Part shown: one piece after another, positions 11,701-22,985 of the stretch
Numbering within the stretch: the first letter of the stretch is position 1
How the letters are laid out: the number at the start of each line of letters is the position of its first letter
Source: Reticulitermes lucifugus
Lineage: Eukaryota; Arthropoda; Insecta; Blattodea; Rhinotermitidae
NCBI GenBank assembly: GCA_026260175.1
Contig: JAKCWW010000017.1
Coordinates: forward strand, 1-64,000
DNA length: 64,000 nucleotides
Direction of reading: 5' to 3'
The notes under the pieces: generated by a model
Told to the model about the DNA's origin: nothing
Database searches by the model: none
The model's input: the letters and a program-made list of their open reading frames with translations, nothing else
Program-made: the position numbers and the translations under genes

Positions 11701-14030
11701 ATGTAGTACTTCTATGTTTGAGGCCAGGAAAGGAAAACTGATGAACACTGCCTGCAGAATAAAAAAAAAAGTGTTAAAATTCCAGTGCTGTGTCTGATCA
11801 CTGAACAGGTTGGCACAGAAGTAACTTGACTTGTTTTGTGAGGCATCTGGTTCTTATGTCAACCAGGACACTGGCTATCCTGACAGGTTTTTTTGTGGGT
11901 GTGCTCAGTCTGTCCAGACAAATGCCAGGATAGTATCATGATAGGCAATAAGCGCTTCCAAATCGTTTCAAACTCATCATCTAACAGCCCACGTGCCTAT
12001 GGTCACATCTGCTTTATTCACAGTTACTGTAATGTGACTGACGTGGGTTGCTAGAGATATTAGCTGTACCCATCAATAAAAAACATAAATACAGGTAGAC
12101 TAATAGAAACTTACACAAGGATCCGAGTCTTCTGGGATATGACACTATGTTGTTGGGTGAGTGGATCCATGTTTTGCAGGATCGCGATGTCTTCATCTTC
12201 AAGGGTCTTGGGAACCCCTTGACTTTTGAAGCTGAAGGCATCATGATCCTTTTAAACTTTGGGAACCACTTACTTAGTAACACAGCATCACATCCAGGAA
12301 GACTCAAATCCTCAGCAGTGTCACTGTGAGGATGTCAGATCTTGCAGAAATGGACTCGTGTAAACACACACAAACAAGTAGTACAATTCGTATGAAGTAT
12401 AACACTCTGAATAGCCCCATAACAATGAATTATTGACACTGCATTACTGATCCTGTAGAACCCAAAGTAAATTACACATGGGTGAACACTTCTTAATACT
12501 GCTTCCCACCAACTTTCTTTTTTGTGAAATCGGGTTATGATGAACACACTATTCTATTCCTAAATTGCAGTTTTATTTTGATAATTGGAACAGTCATTTG
12601 ACATTTTTAATTTTGTCTTTTTAGCTAATAGATGAACAAGTTCTTTGTGTTCATGGAGGTTTGTCACCAGAAATTCGAACTCTTGACCAAATACGTAGCA
12701 TTGAAAGGAACCAGGAAATTCCACATAAAGGTACTGTACAAATTTCATCATGAAGCCTACTGATATGTGGAGTAATTTTGTCCCCTAATGTGTTTTATAA
12801 TTATTTTCCAGGAGCATTTTGTGACCTTGTGTGGTCAGATCCAGATGATGTTGAGACCTGGTCTGTAAGTCCCAGGGGGGCTGGTTGGTTATTTGGTGCT
12901 AAAGTCACACATGAGTTCATGTTGCTCAATAGTCTGAAACTCATTTGTAGGGCACATCAGTTGGTGCATGAAGGTATGTATAACTTAACACATCTTTTAA
13001 AATAAATAACATCTGGGAGCTGTCCAGACTAGCTGTGAAACTCACCTACCCTTCTATCCAGTGGGTACCAGGACACTTTCCCCAGGGGATAAAGTGGTCA
13101 AGACATGAAGCTGACCATTTACCTTAATCTGATGTCAAAATTAAGAGTGCATGGAGCCATATCTCCATTCCTGTGTCCTTGTATGACATGGCGTTAAACC
13201 AAGCACAGGGCAACTTTTTAATAATGAATTAAATCAGAATTATTTCAAACAGCAACAGTGGTTGTGATGGCCAGTTGTATTCTTCTCTATTTATTCTTGG
13301 GGCCAGAAGAGATCAAATTCCTTGATATTGCGACTATTGGTGGGCCTGTTGAACCATTCCCACTTCATAGGTGAATGCATATTGAGCATTGGTGGAATGA
13401 CAATTGATAAGAGCAAGCAAAGCAACTACACTCACAGAAACCTGTCCCAGGCCAACATGTCCATTACAAAACACATGTGGGCTGTCTGGGGATCAGATCC
13501 AGGTCTCCACGATTAGAAATTGGTGACCAACTGTCTAAGCTGTGGCATTGTAATGTCCACGTGTACTGCAGTGTTTATGCAGCTAAGATTTCATATCTCC
13601 CATAATCATGAAAATATATTCAGTTTGTCTAGTTACATGCTGTTCAATGAAGAACTTGTAATTGGGGCATTAAGTGGAGGATGCAGAAGGGTGGATTCCC
13701 CTTCCCTGACAATTTGTCTAATGTCCAGTGCTGTTGAATGATGGGATACACTTCCACATGTTCCCACTATTTAAAATATTTTTTCCACATGGTTTCTTGT
13801 TTCTATTATTCACAATTTATGCTTTTTTTTTAATTTCAGGTTTCAAGTATATGTTCGATGACAAGCTGGTGACTGTATGGTCAGCCCCTAATTATTGCTA
13901 CAGGTGTGGCAATATAGCTTCAATTCTGGAATTCACGAACATTGACACAAAGGAACCAAAACTCTTCCAGGCTGTGCCTGATTCTGAGCGTGTTATACCA
14001 CCTCGTACCACCACCCCTTATTTCTTGTGA
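8760..14030 (+). CDS. PPP6C: Serine/threonine protein phosphatase 6 catalytic subunit
   Basis: This is a PPP-family metallophosphatase that works with SAPS-domain regulatory subunits in cell-cycle control, DNA-damage and inflammatory/JNK signalling; the Drosophila orthologue is PpV. Seven coding exons join in frame: 8760-8828, 8973-9068, 10400-10607, 10696-10775, 12625-12730, 12812-12973 and 13840-14030. They give 303 residues, the usual length, with every boundary GT/AG. The metal and active-site motifs are all present: GDIHGQ (end of exon 2), [37 protein letters not shown] and a C terminus ending TPYFL, where PP2A-like enzymes are methylated. [14 protein letters not shown] and [19 protein letters not shown] separate PP6 from PP2A and PP4. 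Introns carry SINEs and a MITE-like element, but nothing breaks the frame. It probably shares a divergent promoter region with dynamin. Confidence 0.97.
12124..12335 (-). mobile_element. Inverted-repeat element in PP6 intron 4
   Basis: The ends are inverted: TCTTCTGGGATATGACACTATG near 12128 against ACAGCATCACATCCAGGAAG near 12282. On the minus strand a decayed CTTGAAGATGAAG followed by AAAAC occupies the position of the hammerhead-like core seen in related copies. It is degenerate and has no coding potential. Confidence 0.5.
12990..13240 (+). repeat. SINE family A, body fragment
   Basis: In PP6 intron 6. The order of segments (cctnctatccagtgggtacc, then a GGGGATAAAGTGGTCAAGAC-like block, then CACAGGGCAACTTT) is the same as in the copies at 16490, 16925 and 44740. 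The tRNA-like head is missing here. Confidence 0.55.
13360..13545 (-). repeat. tRNA-derived SINE, other family
   Basis: On the minus strand, GACAGTTGGTCACC (A-box position) is followed about 30 bases on by GGATCTGATCCCC, a degraded Pol III B box. It lies in PP6 intron 6, antisense to the gene. Confidence 0.4.
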
Positions 14031-14920
14031 TAACCTCAGCCCATCAAGTGGACGGAACATATGGACATTCATATCAGTACATTTGTCAATAGAAAAACAT
14101 TGTGATATTGAAATTGTCTTATGTAGACAGGATTCTGAGGTCGGTATTCTTAATGCCATCTCCATTTTGAGATTTTCTATAAATATGTATTGAGTGATAT
14201 CATGACTATGCAAAAAACACTGCTTCATCAGTGTGATTGTTGTATATTACATTTAAGGTCATCACTGTTGGTATGTATAACAAGCAGCTGCCAGTTCCTT
14301 TCATAAGTAATTGATTTTGGAACTGTAGTGAACTGTTTGTAGAGCTTTGAGATTGCAGTGATCTTTTGTGTTCAAAGGAAGTTCCATATTATTCAGTACA
14401 GAAACATGTATCTGCCCTTGGTTGCATCACTTAAATATGATTATAAACTGCCGATATTTGTAATTGTTTTAAAGGAAGGATAGAAAGCACATTTAGAAGA
14501 ATGCATGTTTTTAGCATCTTGTCTATGTTGAACAAGAAAACCTACAAACACATCCATTGAACACAAGCTGTGTTTGACGAATATTTTTGTTGGTTTTCTT
14601 GTTTTCTAACACAACAGGATAAATCACCTTAAGGTAACTGTCTACACTGGAAATTGAATTGTAAGCCCTAGAGTTACAGATTCTGCCCATTATACAGGAA
14701 AACAGGACTCTTTACCGATTTTACCAGATGTGGACATCAACAGTTGTTCCGAGGGTAAAATGCACTAAATTTGGGATGTACATATGTGTGTGTGTTTTAA
14801 AATTAAGCAGAGTTATAAGTTTTTCTGAAATGTTTTGAATGCTTCATTAAGATCAATGCAATCAACTGTTGATAAACAGTGTAAACATGTTTTGGAAATA
14901 AATTCATGAGCATATATAAA
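14031..14920 (+). other. Probable PP6 3' UTR and polyadenylation signal
   Basis: AT-rich sequence follows the PP6 stop codon, with an AATAAA hexamer at 14897-14902 as a plausible poly(A) signal. The reading frames here are short and unrelated to known proteins. Confidence 0.5.
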
Positions 14921-15324
14921 TACTTCAAATGGTCCTATAAGGCAATTTGGCTTTGAATTTTTTAACATGTACTATACTTGATTTCAGTTTGTATGAATAT
15001 AAATGTAATGTGAAAGAGGTCAGATACAGAATTTGCTAAAAAGAGGATCCAGATATGAACAGTAAATTATACAATGACAATGTGAACTGTATAGAAGGTA
15101 GCAGACAGAAAAATGTGGAAAACGTGAACCACTATTATATACAATGAAATACATAACTGTATCAGATGGAGCTTCTGCATTATGTTGACTTGCAGACAAA
15201 CTGACTGTGTGCATCATTTTGCATACATTTATATTTTCTACTTATTTTGAGTATTTATGGTCCCTACTATGTTCATTTAGGCCTAGATACAGGTGGGCAA
15301 ATTATGGGAATCTGTATACATGCT

Positions 15325-15612
15325 GCATAAGGTAAAGTTGCCCCTCTGCATGTCTTGAAGGCATATAAGGAGAGCAGAGGTGTAGCTCCATTCATTAAAT
15401 TAACCGCACCAGGTGGAGTCAAGCGGTCAGCCTCACATCCCAGCTGCTTGTCCCCAAGGAAAAAGCCCCAAGTACCCATTGAATAGGAGGCTGGGTGGGC
15501 CCCAGAGCCAGTCTGGACATTTTGGAAAGTAGAAAAAATTCTTGTCCCTGCAAGGAATCAAACCCCACACCACTCAGCACACAGCCTAGTCACTGTACCA
15601 ACATGTGATGGG
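15325..15612 (-). repeat. SINE family A, near-complete minus-strand copy
   Basis: The minus strand reads a tRNA-like head with B box GGGTTTGATTCC (forward 15552-15566), then CCCACCCAGCCTCCTATTCA, then a GACAAGCAGCTGGGATGTGA block and a tail near 15330. This order matches the plus-strand copies at 16490 and 16925. Confidence 0.65.
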
Positions 15613-15831
15613 GACCATAGCAAATTTAGAATACATCTGCTAAGACCTTCCAAGGGATTTATACTGTGGAGATGGTTATTAAATTCTGTAAATTCAGTGT
15701 GGATACCAAGGTCATTTAGATTCTTTCTGAACATACCACAATTTTTAAAAATGTAATCCATTAGCCTTTTAGTCAACATAATCATTGAACACACTCAATA
15801 ATCTAAGTCCCCCCCAGTATTAGGAATTTAC

Positions 15832-15905
15832 TTCTACTACTACTACTACTACTACTGCTGCTGCTGCTACACTGTAACTGTTGCTGCCACCACCATCACA
15901 CCCAC
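15832..15905. repeat. Trinucleotide microsatellite
   Basis: A (CTA)n run passes into (CTG)n and then CCACCA-rich sequence. It is low complexity and non-coding. Confidence 0.85.
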
Positions 15906-15965
15906 CACCACTACTATTTCATTTGCACTGAAGATTTTACTACTTTCAACAAGATGCAAGTGCAA

Positions 15966-16142
15966 ATTCATTTCTTCTGGGATGTGATCCTGTGTCGATG
16001 GTATGTAGTTTCTTACGTTTTGAAGGCACTACCATTCTTTGAAATCTCAGGCACCTTACACCAAGTGACAAAGCACAACATTCCAGAAGAATTTAACCTT
16101 CAGCAACACTGCTGTGAGAATCTCCAATCTTGCAAGAAGTAA
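15966..16142 (+). mobile_element. Inverted-repeat family fragment
   Basis: It starts with TTCTTCTGGGATGTGATCCT and ends with GCACAACATTCCAGAAGAA, then CAGCAACACTGCTGTGAGAA, the same ends as the copies at 3578 and 39690. The hammerhead-like middle is absent. Confidence 0.5.
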
Positions 16143-16489
16143 ATGGGCCTGCTGTTCAGATAGAAAATATCTTGAGTCATGCTGGTTTTATGAGCTGTTT
16201 CATCGCAACCAGATGGTGAAAATGGAAGACTTCTGACAAACTGAATCGTGTGCCATGGTAAATAATTGCAAGTTTGATGTTGTGGTCATGACATATCTTT
16301 GATTTTAAAACTACTGAAAGTGTTAATAATTATATCATAAATAATTTAGGGGTTGTAGACCTGCAAACTATTATTCATGTTCTACAATGTGAGTTGGTAG
16401 CATTCCAGTCCTCAGAAAACTGCTGTTCTATTGGTCCATGGATCAGAAATGATTGGGAATCACTGAAGTAGATCAATAAATCCAACTTT

Positions 16490-16735
16490 ATGTTAGTCAT
16501 CTGTATAGTGACTAGGCTATGGCTGGATGATCCAGGGTTCAATTCCCAGCAGAGGCAAGATATTTTTCTCTTGCCCAAAATGTCAGACGGGCTCTGAGGC
16601 CCACCCAGCCTCCTATTCAATGGGTGATGGAGGTTATTTCCCTTGGGGNGGGGGGGGCAAAGTGGCTGGGACATGGTGACCACTCACCTCCTTCATGGTG
16701 TGCGCAGGGCAAACTGTAGCTTAACCTTTTCCTCT
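16490..16735 (+). repeat. SINE family A (tRNA-derived)
   Basis: The tRNA-like head GTGACTAGGCTATGGCTGGA is followed by the B box GGGTTCAATTCC, a pyrimidine-rich linker, CCCACCCAGCCTCCTATTCA, a poly-G run containing one N at 16650, and a CACTCACCTCC tail block. One of at least six copies in the window. Confidence 0.7.
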
Positions 16736-16924
16736 AAAGTTAAGACTTCCAAAACAACCAAATAAAATCTAGTGTTCACTAATAAGACTTTCAAACAATA
16801 ACAGTACATCTAGATTATGCTACAATCAACTAAATATTCTGTATTAACAGACAAACTCGCCTGGCTTGTAAACATGTCACACAAATAAATTCATTCACAG
16901 TTACACATTTTTCAAGATAGTTCA

Positions 16925-17170
16925 GTCAGTGTAGTGACCAGGCCAGAGGCTGGATGACCAGAAAAAATATGGTTCGATTCCTGGCTGGGACAGAGATTTT
17001 TGTCTTTGCTATAGCATCCAGACAAACTCTTGTGCCCACCTGGCCTCCTATCCAATGGGTAATCCACTCACCTTGAGCTAGAGCTCAGGTTAAGAGTATG
17101 AAAACCTATACTTCCATTCCCTGATATGTCTTAAAGGTGTGGTACCTAATTAAGCACAGGGATAACTTTA
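16925..17170 (+). repeat. SINE family A (tRNA-derived), second adjacent copy
   Basis: The same arrangement as the copy at 16490: GTGTAGTGACCAGGCCAGAG head, B box GGTTCGATTCC (the best preserved here), GCCCACCTGGCCTCCTATCC, then a shortened tail ending AAGCACAGGGATAACTTTACC. Confidence 0.7.
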
Positions 17171-18935
17171 CCTTCACTGCAGTTGAGGATATTACACTAT
17201 AGTTAAGGATTTAAGTGAGGAAGAGTCAAGTTTTTCCTGTACCAGCACTCTCCAATTCCTCAATCATACAACCTGTAGCCTATTCAAGGTACTGACTGAG
17301 CTATAAAAATCACCAAAAGAGTAACAAAAAGCACCCATGATAATTACATACTTTGACCATGCATTTCTTGAACATGAGAAATATGTTTGTAATTTGCTCT
17401 TTTATTGTGAATTTTAAAACAAACTAAGAGATAAATCTGAGGATTTGTATGTATGATCAGAGAGAGATTTTTCTCCCACACCATACGTATGAACACAGTT
17501 AAAATATGACAGTGCTTAGCCAAACATATTAACCACAAGACCTTGTGTTTGTATGCAACTGTTGCCACAACAGGATTCACATGAGAACAATTTTGTGAAG
17601 AGCCCTAACCATCAATAATGCATATAAGTAAATACTAATGCGGTAGTTAAAATCCAGGATTTAAATTCAATTTCAAAATCCAATGAGTATTTCAGGTGTC
17701 ACAAACTGTTCTTACTCATAGAGCCAGTACTGTATATTTATCAATATCTTGCTGTAACAGCACCACTGTATTTCATACTCTGTATTAATTCAAGTCATAC
17801 ATTTTACTCTGAATTAATATTAATTCATTAACTGAATACTGGTAAATGCTTTACCTATGTGCCATCATCATAAGCAGTTCATCACTATAACCTGTCATTT
17901 TCTTTATTTATGTGATGTGTAGTTTTCCACCTATCCATGGTGCAGAGTTGCTTGTGTTCAGTGCCATAAGAACTGAGTTTACTTCCCATTCGTGCAGGTA
18001 TTGTACTTCATACATATGTAGAATTCTTACATCAAGGTATCTGAAATTCTTTTGGATTGTGCATTCACAGACAAGACAGTCTGTGTTGAGACACACATGA
18101 AAAATCCTGTAGTTTACATGTCAGTCACAATGACCCAACAGTTAAACTGCCTACGGAATAAACCAAATTCTGTTCTGCAAGAATATGTTGTGCGTTTGAC
18201 CTTAATAATTCATCAGTGCATTTATAATTCATTTTCAGTGTAATATCACCATATGTTAGCATAAGGCTGTTCTTATTTCACACAAAATTAAAGAAATGTA
18301 AAAAACACAAACATTACAGTTTTCATTTCATTTCCAATAAGGTGCTGCTTCTGTCATTTATATTTATTACCAGACGTGCATCAGTTTCTTCTGAGATATT
18401 GTCCAGTCTCATATTCTCATATGTTTTCATGTTGAATGCATGATGCTACTCCTACTGACTTACATATTTAAATGTCCACTGCATGATAATGTTTTCCCAT
18501 TCAGATGAAAAGGATGTACATTTAATGGGACACCCTGTTCGTCCATTAAAAGTTAATTCAGTTAAATTCACAGTGGTATGGTAGCATCCGAAGTACAGGT
18601 TTATTTTGAGCAACAATTTGCAACAACTCTTCTTCAGCAAACAATCTCTGAAAGTAATATTTTTGGAAGAAGGGCAGTGTGCAGTCTTCTGTTTATTCCA
18701 AGCTTTGGTTGGAATTATTTTTCTTGCTTATGGGTATGTGGTAAGGCACATTACTGAGCAATACAACCATATCACTTTCAAGTAGAAGAAGAACAATGTA
18801 AAGTCAGTCTTCAAAGGATCAGGCAGTAATTTCTTCATGGTAATCTCAATCTTCTTCAGTTCAAAAACACATATATTATTTGATTATAATTATTCTGCAC
18901 ACACAGACTATCTCTTAAGCTTATCCAGCATTCTG
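17171..18935. other. No recognisable gene
   Basis: AT-rich sequence with short open frames on both strands (for example 17344-17580 and 17908-18100). None has a recognisable domain or a splice-linked partner. I see no RNA gene or clear repeat. Confidence 0.5.
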
Positions 18936-18939
18936 TCTA

Positions 18940-19110
18940 TGAGATACCAGGGGCTGTTTTTCCAGGAGCAAAGTAGATGCAGCATAACTCCAACCACTCA
19001 CCTCAATCAAATGCCACGTTATGAATACGTGGGGCTTTACCTCCACTCCCCCATATATCTTTATAGTCTGGTGTTACAGGACATCTTACCTTTATCCAAG
19101 TAAAACCAAA
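18940..19110 (+). repeat. SINE family A, degraded fragment
   Basis: The blocks GAGATACCAGGGGCTGTTTT, CACTCACCTCAATCAAATG and a tail ending in ACATCTTACCTTTATCC match the body and tail order of family A, without the tRNA-like head. Confidence 0.4.
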
Positions 19111-21010
19111 AAGAGCCACTGGACATGGTCCAGGAGTGCTTCCAACAGATATTAAAGCCACAGTCATGGTGACACGGTGGACATATCATTCCCCATTTTA
19201 TTCAACATAAACTGGTCAAACTGGGAACCACACACAACCCAGTCTGTATTAAAAGATGACTTTTATTGTCCAGAAATAAAAACAGGAAAATGTGCCACCC
19301 ATTACATGTTATGTAGGTGAATATAGTCATTAATTTGAAGTACGGTCCATGTCTACTGACATTTTAAATTTGCCTTGTAACTCCAATTTCACCCTTGTGA
19401 TTAATGGTACATATATAAAAATGCCTTGTATGTTGTATGCATAACTGACAGCAATGTTTGGATCATGTTCTTGAGAATTTCAATGCTCTGTCCTAATAAT
19501 CATGTTGTTTGTCTTGAACCCTCATCTGTAAAAATGATTAAGATTTTGAAATTAGGTTTCTTATGTTTTAAGTAGTATGTAGTTTTGTTAACTAACAGAA
19601 TATTGAAACATAGCCAGCAATTACTTGTGTGAATGTTATGCCAGCATCCCAACTAGCAAATCCAAGATTTCAACTGGTTCATTCATTCCGTAGTCTGTCT
19701 AATAACAGGTTCACAGCCTCTTCCGAAGCGAGTTCTCCACAGAGTGTGATCTAGTGCTTCCTCTTTCAATTTACAGTATCCTCTCATTTCCTTGAGGTCA
19801 TCCATCAACTGGCTATGTCTCACTAATCCTACATTTGCCTTTTACAGGGTACAGATGAAAAGAAATATGAAATGACACTGAACTGAAGAAATGTCCTATG
19901 TCATAATGCAATAAAACATTAACTTTGCTCTTAGCACTTTCAGTGTGGACGTATGTAACTGGTTGATCTGTTGAGTTGGAGGGTTTGGTGGAAATCTATA
20001 TATATATAAAAAGAGAGGAGGGGGGGACCCTATAAATTTTTCCCTAACAAATACACAGCAATACAGTATAAAAATGTTTGCACATACTGGACTCATAAAT
20101 TGCATTCCCCTAAATAAAGAACGGCATCACACACTTCAGTTGTGATTTTTTGGCCGTTTTCCTTGTTCTGCGCTTAGTCTGTCCACACACACTTTGTAGG
20201 TTCACTTAAGAGTGTCCTTTCACGTTTGTTTGTGCTGCCAGAATTTCTTTCATAACTGAAGTAATTTTTTCCCTTCTTAAAATGTAACCAAAAATAACTG
20301 TTTCAGTAATTCTTTGTTGGCATTACTGTGTCCGTACTTTTGTATTACATGCCAGGAGGTGGCTGAAGAGCTTGGGGCTATACAGCCAGTACATGTTATG
20401 CCCCTTATTCTTCTTCTGCTGACAATAAATGCAATGATGAGCTGTCAGTAATGCTGGCGTGACAGCATATCTTTCCATCAATACATCCATCAACTTACGC
20501 ACTTAATAAAACACATTCAGAAGCAATTATAAAACTCCTACATGTTTCAGCAGCAGGGTGCCATCACCAGGCAGTTATTCAGAACAAGGGAGTAAAAAGG
20601 CAAACAGCTAATCTAGGTATTGTGTCTCCCTTCTTAAAATGATTAAAATTCTAAAATATACAAGTTAATAATCATAAAATTATAATGTTGTAAATGAGCT
20701 CTTCCAGGTAGAAGTGTCTAGTTGCTTACAACACTCTGTATGGTGCATGTATACAAATATCTGTCTCGATCTATATGATCTGAAAAGATCTTGACCTGTA
20801 AATATTTTATAATTATAAATGTTAGATAACTGAGTATATATATTAACATTATATAGAAAATGAATTTGAATATATGTTGTATAATGGAAAGTGTATATCT
20901 CAGAGTACATACCTGGTACAGCGTGTGAAGTGTGTCGTGTCAGACAGTGTGGTATACTGAATGAGTGCCCTGTAGCATTGTTTAAAGAAAGTGTAGTATC
21001 TATGCGCCTG
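19111..21010. other. No recognisable gene
   Basis: Low-complexity and AT-rich sequence, including a TATATATATAAAAAGAGAGG run near 19998. No coding sequence with family similarity was found. Confidence 0.5.
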
Positions 21011-21011
21011 C

Positions 21012-21325
21012 GTATTAAGAGTTTGAGTCATGAACGAGAGTAAATAAAGGATTTATTTCGCTGATATTTTGTTCATCTATTAACGATAATTGAAGTTGAT
21101 GTTGAATATAGAAGTTTTCAAGACAATTCATACGCCAACCTTTACTACATGTTTTTATAAGCTGCATTTTGATACTATGTCCTTCCCTTGTGTGTATGTT
21201 AAACACAAAGCTCCATTCCCATGACTTATATATTTTACAAACATTTGTCACTTGTGGATACTTGCCACATTGTGGGAACAGTATGCTTGTACAAATACTG
21301 GCCACTTTGCTGTTTCCCACTGACT
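21012..21325 (-). pseudogene. Possible retroelement C-terminal fragment
   Basis: The minus-strand frame reads MQLIKTCSKGWRMNCLENFYIQ followed by LIDEQN and NPLF. This pattern occurs at the end of GIY-YIG-type endonuclease regions in Penelope-like and related retroelements. Only about 70 residues are left and there is no catalytic GIY or YIG motif in view, so the assignment rests on the terminal pattern alone. Confidence 0.35.
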
Positions 21326-21939
21326 ATCAGTAAATGTGAAGGAATCACTAACATTTGTTTACTTATGAAGCTAAGTAACTTGCATGTGGATAATCAGCAC
21401 CATCTGGCATGTCCAATTGTGAGGGTCTTTTTTACTAATATGTTTTTGTTTTAAAGCATGGAAAATAATTTGAAAAATGGAACGGTCAAACACAATGACA
21501 TTAGAATTTTAGCATTTATATGAACAAGAGACCACTATTTAGAATCCAAAAGAACCCTTGCACAAAAACTACAATGCAATTGCTGATACATGGCTGGGGG
21601 GGGGGAGAGAATGACAGGGTATTAAGCATGAAGTGTTAGTGAAAGAATTAAAACATACAGATGCATCACTTTTTTGCTCACTTTTAAATAAAGAGAAGAC
21701 CAGCATGAAAACAGACAGTGATGCAGATGAACCACACAAGCCAAAATGGTTCATCTTCAAAACCATGGCAAATTTTTACATGGAAATTATTGGTCAAGAA
21801 GCACAATAAACACATGGGTATGTTTTATTCTTATATGCTAACACTATGCAATATGTTTTATTCTTATACACTAACACTATACAATAACTACAAATACTAC
21901 CTATATCATCATCATAAACAATTAAGGTTTGGGTCCATT

Positions 21940-22740
21940 AAGGCCCTTTCCTCTTGATCTTGAGGGTGCTCTTGGTCTTTTCATCTTTTTTTAGTTTCCC
22001 AGATCACATCATCAGCTCAGGTGATACTGGCAAGCCAACAGTGGGGATGATCTTCCATTCTTGCCACTGTTTCCTCATTTCTGTTAGTACTCAATGATGC
22101 CTTCAACTATGTAGGGTAGCTGTGATTTTTCACAGATGCTTGTTTCTTTGTTTATAAAGGCTGGTTAATCCTAAAAGTGGCCTTAGATTTCTCATCTGTG
22201 CTGCTTCTAATTTCCTTGGTTACCTTTTATTTAAAATCCAAACTTCAGAACCATATCTAAGCACTGCTTTTAATGTGATGTTATGTAGGTGTAGTTTCGT
22301 TTTAGGAGTCACTTGTTCACCAAATGTCTCTTTATTGCTCCATTTATTCTGGATTTTTAGCTTGACGTTCTGTTCAGTTTCTGATATCATGTTTCCATGA
22401 CAAAAACTGACACCTGTCCCTTAAATTTTTATTTTTGCTCTTTGTGTGTTTTCCCCATATATTCCCATTGCCTTCATTTTAGCAACTGGAATTTTCATGT
22501 CATAACTGATATGCTGCTAGTTGTAGCTCATCTTCTGGTTTAGCAATCAGTATCTGGTCATCAGCATAAGCAAGTTTTGGATTATTTTATTATTTGTACG
22601 TCTGATTCCATTTATTGCAAACTAATTTAATTCTTTCATAATTTTGTTTAGTTAAAAAGAAGGGGCAAAAGTCCACATCCTTGTCCTATGCCTTTGTTTG
22701 TATTAATGGGGTCTTATACCTCATTATTTGAAATTTTTAA
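21940..22740 (-). pseudogene. Decayed non-LTR reverse transcriptase, minus strand
   Basis: Conceptual minus-strand translation in shifting frames gives QGCGLLPFLFN near 22660-22690, ADDQILIAKPEDELQLAAYQ near 22510-22570, and KTKLHLHNITLKAVLRYGSE near 22240-22310, followed by a basic stretch ending in RNLRPLLGL. This is the order from the RT palm (with the ADD box) through thumb to C-terminal domain of a LINE. Many stops and frameshifts are present. It is a different lineage from the copies at 1 and 25672. Confidence 0.6.
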
Positions 22741-22985
22741 TTTTGGATTCTGATAAAGGCTTTGAATCACTCTGTGTGGGTATATTTTCCTCTGATAGAA
22801 TATTCTGTAACATTTCTTGATTTAAATTATCATAAGCTTACCCAAGAGGATCTGAAGATATATTGGACTGATTCAAAAGTTGACGACAGTGCAAAAGGTA
22901 TAACAGTAAAGGATGAAAGTTGCAATGTGGAATCAACCACAAACTGGGGGAACTAATCACATACTAACTATATGATAAATATAAT

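Noticed and set aside
13942-14228. Frames on both strands around the PP6 stop codon
   Set aside because: They overlap the verified last PP6 exon in other frames.
15832-15905. Possible CRISPR-like or ordered repeat array
   Set aside because: It is a simple trinucleotide microsatellite with no spacers; the genome is an insect's.
16490-17170. Candidate tRNA genes
   Set aside because: The B boxes are tRNA-like, but there is no cloverleaf and the bodies continue into a shared SINE sequence.
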